Assembly: GCA_016793585.1 (NCBI GenBank)
Contig: JAEUJR010000267.1
Location: 1-7,399, forward strand
Direction: 5' to 3'
Origin: Archangium sp.
GTDB lineage: Bacteria > Myxococcota > Myxococcia > Myxococcales > Myxococcaceae
Length of the DNA stretch: 7,399 nt
The translations under genes were made by a program, and so were the position numbers. Positions within the stretch are counted from its first letter, which is position 1. The number at the start of each line of letters is the position of its first letter. The notes under the pieces were generated by a model, which worked only from the letters and a program-made list of their open reading frames with translations, ran no database searches and had not been told where the DNA came from. Positions 1-6,063 of this stretch are shown here, piece after piece.

Positions 1-1193
1 TCGCGCTCACGGGTATGGACTGGCTCGTCGCCCGCAGGGCCGTCGTGAAGGTCTCGCGCGAGCTGCCGCATCGGTTCCAGGTCGGCGTCGAGAACAAGGT
101 GCACCTCGACGTGATCAACCCGGGCGGCACGACGCTGCGCCTGCAGCTGAAAGACGACAGCCCCGAGGTGTTCGCCGCGGCGCCGGAGCAGCTGGCCTTC
201 TCGCTGTCGGGCAAGAGCCGCGTTCGGCTTCCCTACGTCTGCACGCCGCGCAGCCGCGGCCGCTTCGAGTTCGCTGATCTCAACCTGCGCGTGCGTGGCC
301 CGCTCGGGCTCGCGTGGCATGATCGCGTGATCGCGGCGAGGACCCAGGTCAGCGTCTTCCCCGACATGCGTGGGGCCAGCCGGCTCCTGCTCTCTGACGC
401 GGCCCTCGACTTCGTGAACCTCGGCCTGCGGCAGCTGCGGCGTGACGGGCGCGGCACCGAGTTCGCCCGCCTGCGCGACTACGCCCAGGGAGACTCCGTT
501 CGTGACGTCGACTGGAAGGCCAGCGCCCGCCGGGGCAAGCCCGTCACGCGCGTCATGGAGTCGGAGCGTTCGCAGACCGTCTTCATCGGCGTCGACGCCG
601 GCCGCTCGATGGCCGCGCAGGTCGAAGGCCTCTCGAAGCTCGACCACGCCGTGAACGCTGCCCTCTTCCTCGCGTTCGTCGCCATTCGAAACGGCGATCG
701 CGTCGGGCTCGTGGTCTTCGCCGATGGCGTGAAGTCGTTCATCGCGCCGGCCTCGGGCCGCGCCCAGTACCGGAAGATCGTCGACGCGCTCTACTCGTCG
801 CGCCCGAACCTCACGTACGTCGACTACCTCGCGCTCTTCAAAGAGCTGAACGTGCGCCTCGTGCGGCGCAGCCTGCTGTGCCTGTTCACCGACTTCCTCG
901 ACGAAGATCAGGCCGCGACGATGGTGGGCCCCATGCGCCGCCTCGCCAAACGCCACGTGCCGGTGTGCTTGTCGATCAAAGACGCCGCGCTCCATCGACT
1001 GCTGCACACCACGCCCGCCGACGCCGAGATCGCCTACCAGCACGCCGTCGCCAGCGAGCTGTTGCTCGAGCGTGAGGCCGCCAAGCGCAAGGTGGGGCAA
1101 GATGGCGTCACCGTCATCGACGTCGAAGCCGACGCGCTGTCTCTCGCGGCGGTGAACAAGTACCTCGAGATCAAGTCACGCGGCGCGCTCTGA
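1..1193 (+). CDS. DUF58 domain protein (vWA-like fold), 5' end outside the window
   Basis: The DUF58 family is usually encoded beside a MoxR AAA+ ATPase; it is thought to be membrane-anchored with a cytoplasmic von Willebrand A-like domain, and its exact role is poorly defined. Counting from the first in-window ATG (base 15), the DUF58 signature lies at residues 148-175: GTEFARLRDYAQGD followed by the R-x-x-D-W-K-A-S-A-R block. A metal-site-like DAGRSM follows at 194-199, and a second strand FTDFLDED (291-298) supplies another acidic cluster. The frame stays open from base 3 through A-L-T-G into the ATG with no stop. DUF58 proteins normally begin with two transmembrane helices that are missing here, so the true start is very probably upstream and the ATG at 15 is internal. 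The stop is TGA at 1191-1193. The zinc-ribbon gene follows after 22 bp, suggesting one operon. Family assignment is firm; the biochemical role is not. Confidence 0.9.
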   Translation, partial: ALTGMDWLVARRAVVKVSRELPHRFQVGVENKVHLDVINPGGTTLRLQLKDDSPEVFAAAPEQLAFSLSGKSRVRLPYVCTPRSRGRFEFADLNLRVRGPLGLAWHDRVIAARTQVSVFPDMRGASRLLLSDAALDFVNLGLRQLRRDGRGTEFARLRDYAQGDSVRDVDWKASARRGKPVTRVMESERSQTVFIGVDAGRSMAAQVEGLSKLDHAVNAALFLAFVAIRNGDRVGLVVFADGVKSFIAPASGRAQYRKIVDALYSSRPNLTYVDYLALFKELNVRLVRRSLLCLFTDFLDEDQAATMVGPMRRLAKRHVPVCLSIKDAALHRLLHTTPADAEIAYQHAVASELLLEREAAKRKVGQDGVTVIDVEADALSLAAVNKYLEIKSRGAL

Positions 1194-1215
1194 CGCCGCC
1201 AGCACCGGGAGCACC

Positions 1216-1764
1216 ATGAAGGTCTTCTGTCCCAACTGTGGCACCGAGAACGACGGCACGCCGGGCAGCCGCGTCACCTGCCGCGCCTGTACGGCCAGCT
1301 TCGAGATCCCCTTCGAGAACAACCAGGCCACGCCGCCGCAGCAGCAGCTTCCGCAGCCGCCCCAGCAGAGCTTCGGCGGCCGGCCGGTGCAGCAGTTCGG
1401 AACACCGTCGACGCCGCAGCCAGTTCAGCCCGTGCAGCCGCCCGCGCCCGTCGTCGTGCAGCCGCCGCCGAACGTGTGGCAACCCAACGCGCCTGGCAGC
1501 TACTCGGCTCCGCAAGCGCCCGGCGGGCAGACGAACACGCTCGCGATCGTCTCGCTCGTGTCGGGCCTGGTTGGCTGCCTCTGCATTCCTGCCATCGGCT
1601 CGATCACCAGCATCATCACCGGCTTCATGGCGCTCTCGCAGATCAACGCCTCGGGTGGCGGCCAGAAGGGGCGTGAACTCGCCATCGGCGGCATCGTCAC
1701 CGGCTTCCTCGGCTGCTTCGGGTGGATGGGCTACGCGATTCTGATGGCCGTCGCAGGCAAGTGA
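1216..1764 (+). CDS. Zinc-ribbon / DUF4190 small membrane protein
   Basis: This is a 182-residue protein in three parts. Residues 3-32 form an MJ0042-like zinc ribbon with CPNC (5-8) and CRAC (22-25), four cysteines suited to one Zn2+. Residues 38-103 are a Pro/Gln-rich, low-complexity linker. Residues 105-180 match the DUF4190 pattern: two hydrophobic helices (about 108-142 and 156-179) joined by a small-residue and Lys/Arg/Glu segment containing GRELAIGGI. No signal peptide is visible, so the ribbon is probably cytoplasmic and tethered to the inner membrane. The start at 1216 is supported by a GGGAG ribosome-binding sequence (1207-1211) 4 nt upstream and by the zinc ribbon starting right after Met. 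It follows the DUF58 gene by 22 bp on the same strand. The function is unknown; similar ribbon-linker-DUF4190 proteins are usually annotated as hypothetical. Its stop is 4 bp from the stop of the convergent SpoIIM gene, with no hairpin between them. Confidence 0.85.
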   Translation: MKVFCPNCGTENDGTPGSRVTCRACTASFEIPFENNQATPPQQQLPQPPQQSFGGRPVQQFGTPSTPQPVQPVQPPAPVVVQPPPNVWQPNAPGSYSAPQAPGGQTNTLAIVSLVSGLVGCLCIPAIGSITSIITGFMALSQINASGGGQKGRELAIGGIVTGFLGCFGWMGYAILMAVAGK

Positions 1765-1768
1765 CGAC

Positions 1769-2755
1769 TCAGGCCTCGCGGCGCCGCCGAATGAACGCCG
1801 AGAGCAGGTACGCGTAGACGCCGCTGCCCACCACGAGCGCGAACCCGATCTTGAACCAGATCGGCAGACGAGGCGGGTGAATCTGCGAGATCGTTCCTTC
1901 GATCAACCCGGCGAGCACGAAGAGCACGATCGTGCCCAGCACGAGCTTCACCGCGGTGATGCCTTCCCGCCGCAGCGCCACCCGGCGCGCCAGCCCCCGC
2001 GGAGCCACCAGCCCCCTCGCGATCGTCAACCCTGCCGCGCCCGCCAGACAGATCGCGGTGATCTCGGGAATGCCGTGCGGAAGAATCCACGCCCAGAACC
2101 ACCAGGCGTGGCCCTTCGCCGCGTAGACCCACGCGAGCGACCCGATCAGCACTCCGTTGCCGAAGAGCAGAATCGACGTGCCGACCCCCGCTGTGAGGCC
2201 CAGGGCGAACGCGAAGAAGGCGACGCCGATGTTGTTGCGCATGAGGAACGCCGAGAAAGCGGCCTGCTCGCCGACGTCGGCGCCTTCGTTCTTCTGCTCC
2301 TTCTTCACGCGCTCGTCAGGGTCGAGCGATTTGTGCATCGACGGCACGAGGTAGGGCGCGGCGTCGGGGTCGAACATCATGCCGATCCACCCGAAGCCTG
2401 CGCCCGCGATGAACATGAGCGTCGCGGCGACGATCAACCGCCACTCGGCCATCACCAGCTCGGGGAAACCGTGCGTGACGAAGCGCACGAGCTCGCGCAA
2501 ACGCACGCGACGGCCCGGGTAGGTGACGGCATAGGCGCGCCCGACGAGATCGTTGAGGTAGCCGCTCACGTCTGCGGCACCGGCACGCGCTCGAACCCAG
2601 AGGAGATCAGACGAAGCCGCGCGGTAGAGCCGAGAGAGTGCACGCGCGTCGTCGAGCGAGAGCGTCTTGAGGCCAGTGCGTTCGGCGCGATCGAGCAGGC
2701 GTTCGAGGGCCTCCCATCGAGGGCGGCGCAGATCGATGAACTCGGGCAGCTCCAT
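1769..2755 (-). CDS. Stage II sporulation protein M (SpoIIM/DUF95) family membrane protein
   Basis: This 328-residue integral membrane protein belongs to the SpoIIM family. In Bacillus, SpoIIM works with SpoIID and SpoIIP in peptidoglycan remodelling during engulfment. Homologues in non-sporulating bacteria that cluster with MoxR, DUF58 and RDD genes have no settled function. A soluble, helical, charged N-terminal region (1-100) is followed by a first membrane segment (about 106-126), a loop (128-168) with an acidic/lysine-rich stretch, and five or so further segments (about 173-213, 217-226, 231-248, 268-286, 302-320). The family hallmark PHGIPEI is at 227-233. The protein ends in a positive tail, RRRR-E-A. 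I chose ATG 2755 because the homologous N-terminus begins at about MELPEF. The open frame runs on to 2920, but that 55-residue extension is arginine-rich, unlike the family, and would overlap the divergent kinase. A TACGCT hexamer 9 nt before this ATG and no Shine-Dalgarno sequence suggest a near-leaderless transcript. Confidence 0.9.
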   Translation of the reverse strand: MELPEFIDLRRPRWEALERLLDRAERTGLKTLSLDDARALSRLYRAASSDLLWVRARAGAADVSGYLNDLVGRAYAVTYPGRRVRLRELVRFVTHGFPELVMAEWRLIVAATLMFIAGAGFGWIGMMFDPDAAPYLVPSMHKSLDPDERVKKEQKNEGADVGEQAAFSAFLMRNNIGVAFFAFALGLTAGVGTSILLFGNGVLIGSLAWVYAAKGHAWWFWAWILPHGIPEITAICLAGAAGLTIARGLVAPRGLARRVALRREGITAVKLVLGTIVLFVLAGLIEGTISQIHPPRLPIWFKIGFALVVGSGVYAYLLSAFIRRRREA

Positions 2756-2764
2756 GCGCGTGGG

Positions 2765-2770
2765 AGCGTA
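2765..2770 (-). promoter_or_regulatory. Predicted -10 element (TACGCT) for the SpoIIM gene
   Basis: Read on the minus strand, TACGCT matches TATAAT at four of six positions, including the key first T, second A and last T. It lies 9 nt before the ATG at 2755. That spacing places transcription start within a few bases of the start codon. No good -35 hexamer was found at 16-18 bp. The call rests on position and on the same arrangement at three other genes in the window. Confidence 0.4.
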
Positions 2771-2805
2771 GCAGGGCTTTGCTTCGCCGGTGCTCACCGA
2801 GCGCG

Positions 2806-2811
2806 TAAGGT
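2806..2811 (+). promoter_or_regulatory. Predicted -10 element (TAAGGT) for the histidine-kinase-like gene
   Basis: TAAGGT lies 9 nt before the GTG start at 2821. A weak -35 candidate, TTCGCC (2783-2788), is 17 bp upstream. The internal AAGG could instead act as a Shine-Dalgarno sequence 10 nt before GTG, so this site is less certain than the others. With the SpoIIM promoter it shares a 65-bp divergent spacer, so one regulator bound there could affect both transcripts. Confidence 0.35.
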
Positions 2812-2820
2812 ACGCGTGCC

Positions 2821-3948
2821 GTGAGCCAGCCGCTGCCACTCCTCGAACGTACCGAGCAGCGCGACTTCTTGCGCACCTTCGGCCGCGTCGGCTTTGTGGT
2901 CGCGGGCACCCTCGCGGCATCGCACGCGATCAACCTGGGCTACCTCCCGAGCGCCCTCGCCATGGGGAGCGGCGCCGCGGCCATGCTCGCCCTGCCCTCC
3001 TTCGCCGAACGCTTCGGCAACCGCCTCGCTGGCCACGCGCTCGCGGCGCTCGTCTCGTCGCTCGTCGCCTACAACGCGAGCCTGCGCGGCGATCTGCCGC
3101 TGGGCGCGCTCATCTACCTGTGCGTGGTGCCTCTCGTCGTGCAGTACCTCTCGGGCTCGAGGGCCGCTGCAGGCTGGGCCGTGGTGGGCGTGCTCATCAC
3201 CGCGGTCTCGCTCTGGCGCGTCGAGACCGGCCGCGCCGTGTCGATCGACGCCCTCGCGGCTCCGGCGAACCTGGCCCGAAAGAACAGCATCGAGGCGGCC
3301 AGCATCATGGGCGTGTTGGCGATGATGACGGCCCTCGCCGTGGGCCTCGAGCGGCGCAGAACCCGCGTCGAGCGCGCGCGCATGGGCAGGCTGGCCAACC
3401 GGCTCCGTCGCCTCAGCGCCTCGGTGGCGCACGAGATCAACAACCCCCTCGCGTGGATGACGAGCAGCACCTCGTTCCTCAAGGGCGCCCTCACCGAGAC
3501 CTCGACCCCCGAGCTGCAGAAGGAGCTCGCCGACTGCGCCACCGATCTCGTCGACGGCACCCGAAGGCTGTCGCAGTTCTCGGAAGATCTCCGCGCCCTC
3601 ACCAGCGAGAACACCGAGCCCGCCAGCGGTGATCCCCGCCGCGTCTTGCGGCTCGTGAAGAGCCTCGTCGGCGTGCTCGCGACTGCGCCAGCCGGTGAGC
3701 TGCCCCGCATCGCCGCTGCCGAAGGGCCACTCACCGAGCTGCTCGTCGAGCTGCTGCTCTCGTCTGCCGAGCAGGGTCAAGGTGCGCGTCTCGCCGTCTC
3801 GGTCGAGGCCTCGACCCTCACCTTCACGCTCGGCGCCGTGCCCGGTGTCGACGGCCGAATGGTCGACGAGCTGCTCGGCCCCGGCATCGCCATCGTCGCT
3901 CCGACCGCGACGGACCTGTCGCTGAAGGTGGCCATCGCCGCGTGCTGA
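2821..3948 (+). CDS. Membrane histidine-kinase-like protein with degenerate ATP-binding domain
   Basis: This 375-residue protein has no obvious signal peptide and about six hydrophobic helices (roughly 21-40, 44-60, 67-86, 92-110, 115-133, 157-176), so it senses within or near the membrane rather than through a large periplasmic domain. A charged linker (178-196) leads to a HisKA-type dimerisation domain with a normal H-box, SVAHEINNPLAW (201-212). His204 is the predicted phospho-acceptor, followed by Glu205 and the usual N-N-P. The second DHp helix is about 233-260. Residues 270-375 occupy the position of the HATPase_c domain, but its motifs look lost: the two N-box asparagines align with Glu310 and Ser314, the D-box DNGPGI aligns with GAVPGV (338-343), the G2 box GTGLGL aligns with ATDLSL (363-368), and the protein stops 7 residues later. 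It probably cannot bind ATP in the usual way. The GTG start gives MSQPLP; there is no adjacent response regulator. The RDD gene follows after 47 bp on the same strand. Confidence 0.8.
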   Translation: MSQPLPLLERTEQRDFLRTFGRVGFVVAGTLAASHAINLGYLPSALAMGSGAAAMLALPSFAERFGNRLAGHALAALVSSLVAYNASLRGDLPLGALIYLCVVPLVVQYLSGSRAAAGWAVVGVLITAVSLWRVETGRAVSIDALAAPANLARKNSIEAASIMGVLAMMTALAVGLERRRTRVERARMGRLANRLRRLSASVAHEINNPLAWMTSSTSFLKGALTETSTPELQKELADCATDLVDGTRRLSQFSEDLRALTSENTEPASGDPRRVLRLVKSLVGVLATAPAGELPRIAAAEGPLTELLVELLLSSAEQGQGARLAVSVEASTLTFTLGAVPGVDGRMVDELLGPGIAIVAPTATDLSLKVAIAAC

Positions 3949-3995
3949 CTTGCGCTGGTACCCGTCGGGCGGGTGCGAAAGACTGCCAAGCGAAC

Positions 3996-4967
3996 ATGAC
4001 CGACGCGCCCACCGATCGCCTGCACCTCGATGGTCAGCACTCGGTGCTCACCCCCGAGTACGTCGAGTTCGATTTCGTGCTCGCGGGCATGTTCACGCGG
4101 TTTCTCGCGTGGCTCGTCGACTCGGTGGTGACGATTCTGCTGTCGATCTCCGTGATCCTGCTGCCCGTGTTCTCGCTCTACCTCGGCGGCGCGGCGGCGG
4201 TGGTCGGGCTCGTGCTGCTGCTCGTTCGAAAGTTCGGCGAAAAGAAGGCCGACGGCGAGAGCCTGGTGCTGCCGATCGGTCTGCTGGTGGCCGGGCTCGC
4301 CCTCGCCCTCGGCGGCTTCGCGATGAACTTGATCTCTCCGGCCATCGGCTTCGCCCTCGTCTTCATCCTCTATTTCCTCGTCGACTGGGGCTACGCGATC
4401 TTCCTCGAGGGGCTCTGGAGCGGGCAGACCGTCGGCAAGAAGCTGTTCGGGCTGCGGGTAATTCAAGAGAGCGGCGTTCGCGTGTCGTGGTTGCAGGCGC
4501 TGCTCCGCAACCTCGCGCGGCCGGTCGATCGGCTGCCGCTCTTCTATTTCGTCGGAGGCCTCGCGGCCCTCTTCACCCAGTCTCAGCAGCGGCTGGGCGA
4601 TCTGCTCGCCGGCACCATCGTGATTCGCGAGCGGCGCCTCAAGATCCCCGCCTCCCTCTCACGCCCCGATGGCGACACGGCCCTGCTCGGCGACCCCGAC
4701 TTCCGCGCGCGCGTCGCCAAGCTCTCGGCCGAAGAAGAGACGGTGCTCTTCAATGCAGCCATGCGACGTGAAGAGCTGGGCATGGAGGCGCGCCTGCACC
4801 TCTTCTCGACACTCTCGACCCGGCTGCAGGACGATCTGGGCTTCTTCAAGCCGCCGCACCTGTCGGACGAAAAGCTGGTGTTGCTGGTGACGGCTTCGCT
4901 CGCCGCGAAGAAGACGGACAAGAACCGCACCGCCAAGCGAAAGCCGCCGCCGCGACCGGGCGCCTGA
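3996..4967 (+). CDS. RDD family membrane protein
   Basis: This 323-residue protein carries an RDD domain, a small helical membrane domain named for conserved Arg and Asp residues; its transport or other function is generally unproven. R35-FLAWLV-D42 opens the first helix (about 36-60). Hydrophobic segments follow at about 63-77, 91-110 and 115-137. The second RDD block has GQTVGKKLFGLRV (143-155), RNLARPVDRLP (171-181) and QRLGDLLAGTIVI (198-210). Residues 213-323 form a soluble, charged C-terminal tail ending in a Lys/Arg/Pro-rich stretch. A tail containing R-R-E-E-L and A-R-L repeats is familiar from RDD proteins encoded beside SpoIIM. I prefer ATG 3996 to the in-frame GTG 3942, because GTG would add 18 residues unlike the family and overlap the kinase stop. 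The ribosome-binding site is weak. It is probably co-transcribed with the kinase-like gene. SpoIIM and RDD commonly occur as a pair, so a shared membrane role with SpoIIM and DUF58 is plausible but unproven. Confidence 0.9.
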   Translation: MTDAPTDRLHLDGQHSVLTPEYVEFDFVLAGMFTRFLAWLVDSVVTILLSISVILLPVFSLYLGGAAAVVGLVLLLVRKFGEKKADGESLVLPIGLLVAGLALALGGFAMNLISPAIGFALVFILYFLVDWGYAIFLEGLWSGQTVGKKLFGLRVIQESGVRVSWLQALLRNLARPVDRLPLFYFVGGLAALFTQSQQRLGDLLAGTIVIRERRLKIPASLSRPDGDTALLGDPDFRARVAKLSAEEETVLFNAAMRREELGMEARLHLFSTLSTRLQDDLGFFKPPHLSDEKLVLLVTASLAAKKTDKNRTAKRKPPPRPGA

Positions 4968-4974
4968 ATCAGGC
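4962..4974. other. Short dyad joining two convergent stop codons
   Basis: GCCTGA-A-TCAGGC is a perfect inverted repeat centred on base 4968. It contains the TGA of the RDD gene and the TGA (read as TCA) of the convergent minus-strand frame. As RNA it could form only a 4-bp stem with a 5-nt loop and has no U-tract, so it is not a convincing terminator. It marks an extremely tight tail-to-tail junction. Confidence 0.45.
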
Positions 4975-5238
4975 CCGACGTGCTGCTGCGAGCAGCTTTC
5001 CGAACGGTCCGGGCTCGACCATGAACCGGCAGCGCGCCTCTTCGATGGCCAGCTCCAACGTTCCCGACTCGTGTGACGAGCCAACCGGCAACGAGAGCGA
5101 GAAGCGTGCGCGCTCCCAGATCAGGTCCTGCGGTTTGAAGTGAATGGGCGACCGGCGAGAGGTCTCGCGCCACTCCGACGTGGCGAAGCCGTCGAGTGTC
5201 CACCGTGTGGGTTCGCCAGCGGCTTCTTGCCGCCACAC
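4969..5238 (-). CDS. Hypothetical protein, possibly the 3' part of a disrupted gene
   Basis: This is an 89-codon frame from GTG 5238 to TGA 4971-4969. I do not recognise the family. The protein has a Trp-containing N-terminal half (WRQEAAGEP, WTLDGFA, SEWRE), a middle segment HFKPQDLIWERARFSLSLPV that looks like alternating strand, and an end ELAIEEARCRFMVEP-x-PFGKLL. No signal peptide or membrane helix is visible. Third positions are about 78% G or C by my count, coding-like but lower than in the neighbouring genes. The start is doubtful: there is no ribosome-binding sequence or TAnnnT hexamer before GTG 5238, and the frame upstream is closed by TGA at 5262-5260, beyond which the same frame again looks coding (5263-5373). 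It lies downstream of the beta-barrel gene on the same strand and could share its transcript. It is either a small real gene with a wrongly guessed start or a remnant. Confidence 0.45.
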   Translation of the reverse strand: MWRQEAAGEPTRWTLDGFATSEWRETSRRSPIHFKPQDLIWERARFSLSLPVGSSHESGTLELAIEEARCRFMVEPGPFGKLLAAARRA

Positions 5239-5262
5239 GCAACAACGGGTGCACCGCTCTCA

Positions 5263-5373
5263 CCCATTGAGCATGCCGAGCGTGACGATCAACGACGTCG
5301 GGCCATCGGCGGGCTCACGCCTCACCTCGACCACCGAAAAGGTCAGCGCGCCGTGGCGAACAGCTCGACCGTC
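5263..5373 (-). other. Coding-like stretch in frame with the hypothetical gene, cut off by TGA
   Basis: Between the stop of the beta-barrel gene and the TGA at 5262-5260, 37 codons in the same minus-strand frame read like protein: A-L-T-F-S-V-V-E-V-R-R-E-P-A-D-G-P followed by TSLIVTLGMLNG. After the first five codons, 28 of 32 third positions are G or C. No good start codon with a ribosome-binding site is present; GTG codons occur inside. In another frame, just upstream, ETVELFATA also looks protein-like, so a frameshift may add to the nonsense codon. I infer that this is the 5' part of a decayed gene whose 3' part is 4969-5238. Confidence 0.3.
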
Positions 5374-5952
5374 TCAGAAGTACGTCGAGGCAGTCACCGT
5401 GCCGCCGACGCTGAAGCGCTGGCAGTTGCTGAGGCCGCAGTTGATGCCGATGAACCAGTCGAAGTAGCCGCGCGCCTGAAGCGACACGCTCTCGGCGACG
5501 AAGTACTCCACCCCGCCGCCGACGCCCGGGCCAACCAGCGTGCTGCCGACGCCGATCGACATGGCTGTTGGTTGCAACACGACGATGCCGGAGAGGTGCG
5601 CGCTCACGAACGGCCGCAGCGACTCCTCCATGAAGAGGTAGCGCATGCCGAACTGGCCACCGGTCGCGAACACGAACCCAGCACCGCCATTGGGAGGCGC
5701 GCCAACCTTCAGGTACGCGAGCGCGAGCGGAATGCGCACGTACACGTCGAAGCCGCTCTCTGCGTAGTACGAGCCCTCGAGCCAGAACGGCACGCTGAAG
5801 TCGGGCACGGTCGCGTCGTCGGTGAAGATCTTCATGAAGCCGACGCCCAGACCCAGGCCTCGATTGGCGAAGCTGCCAGCGTAGGCGGTCGAGGCGTGGA
5901 GCGACGTGAGGGCGAGGCTGAGGGCCAGCGAGAGCTTGAGAACGGTCCGCAT
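5374..5952 (-). CDS. Outer-membrane beta-barrel protein
   Basis: This 192-residue exported protein has a Sec signal peptide (1-25): a positive start, MRTVLK, a Leu/Ala-rich core, and an A-Y-A cleavage site before Gly26. The mature part is rich in Gly and aromatic residues with alternating strands, for example VPFWLEGSYYAE (54-65), GFDVYVRIPLAL (67-78), GFVFATGGQFGMRYLF (92-107), VGGGVEYFVA (144-153) and SLQARGYFDWFIG (157-169). It ends in ...STYF, a terminal Phe being typical of proteins folded by the BAM complex. Its length suits a barrel of about eight strands. Cys172 and Cys177 (NCGLSNC) could form a small disulfide loop. The ligand or function is unknown. ATG 5952 is preferred over ATG 5964 (MAPRM) because a TACGAT hexamer covers the upstream ATG and lies 10 nt before 5952. 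The same frame stays open far upstream on the minus strand, but that part is an antisense shadow of the TPR gene. Confidence 0.8.
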   Translation of the reverse strand: MRTVLKLSLALSLALTSLHASTAYAGSFANRGLGLGVGFMKIFTDDATVPDFSVPFWLEGSYYAESGFDVYVRIPLALAYLKVGAPPNGGAGFVFATGGQFGMRYLFMEESLRPFVSAHLSGIVVLQPTAMSIGVGSTLVGPGVGGGVEYFVAESVSLQARGYFDWFIGINCGLSNCQRFSVGGTVTASTYF

Positions 5953-5962
5953 GCGGGGCGCC

Positions 5963-5968
5963 ATCGTA
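5963..5968 (-). promoter_or_regulatory. Predicted -10 element (TACGAT) for the beta-barrel gene
   Basis: On the minus strand TACGAT matches TATAAT at four of six positions and lies 10 nt before ATG 5952. It overlaps the alternative ATG at 5964-5962, which therefore could not be an initiation codon on this transcript. No clear -35 was seen, and there is no Shine-Dalgarno sequence before ATG 5952. Confidence 0.4.
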
Positions 5969-6024
5969 CCGGGTTTGGTGGGCGCAACCTGCGGAATTCC
6001 GACTCGTTTGACCTTCATCCATCG

Positions 6025-6053
6025 TTGCCGCGCACAGACAGACTCTCTACACT
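6025..6053 (+). promoter_or_regulatory. Predicted sigma-70-type promoter for the TPR lipoprotein gene
   Basis: A -35 candidate, TTGCCG (6025-6030), is separated by 17 bp from a -10 candidate, TACACT (6048-6053); each matches its consensus at four of six positions. The -10 ends 10 nt before ATG 6064, so transcription would begin within about 3-4 nt of the start codon. The bases between, CCCGGCCACC, contain no ribosome-binding sequence. A closer -35 match, TTGACC (6008-6013), is too far from the -10. Confidence 0.5.
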
Positions 6054-6063
6054 CCCGGCCACC

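Noticed and set aside
325..342. Small direct repeat GATCGCGT / GATCGCGG within the DUF58 gene
   Set aside because: It lies within coding sequence, is only two units long and is easily explained by Asp-Arg-Val-Ile-Ala codon use.
1765..1768. Bidirectional terminator between the zinc-ribbon and SpoIIM genes
   Set aside because: Only four bases separate the stops and no stem-loop is visible around them.
1877..2824. 315-codon plus-strand frame opposite SpoIIM
   Set aside because: Arg/His/Glu/Gln-rich shadow; the minus strand carries the SpoIIM membrane segments and the PHGIPE motif.
2794..3780. 328-codon minus-strand frame opposite the kinase-like gene
   Set aside because: Low-complexity composition (Gly, Glu, His, Arg, Ala) with no recognisable domain; the plus strand shows membrane helices and a clear H-box.
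3942..3995. GTG 3942 as the RDD start, overlapping the kinase stop
   Set aside because: The 18 extra residues are Cys/Arg-rich and unlike RDD N-termini, and the region codes for the kinase end in another frame. ATG 3996 fits the family better, though its ribosome-binding site is weak.
4962..4974. Intrinsic terminator at the RDD / hypothetical-gene junction
   Set aside because: The dyad gives only a 4-bp stem and has no run of U on either strand.
5215..5262. Selenocysteine recoding at TGA 5262-5260, followed by a Cys-rich stretch and a GCGGC-AAGAA-GCCGC hairpin
   Set aside because: The perfect hairpin lies too far downstream and has the wrong loop for a bacterial SECIS. The residue context matches no selenoprotein I know, and there is no good start upstream. 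A nonsense mutation is simpler.
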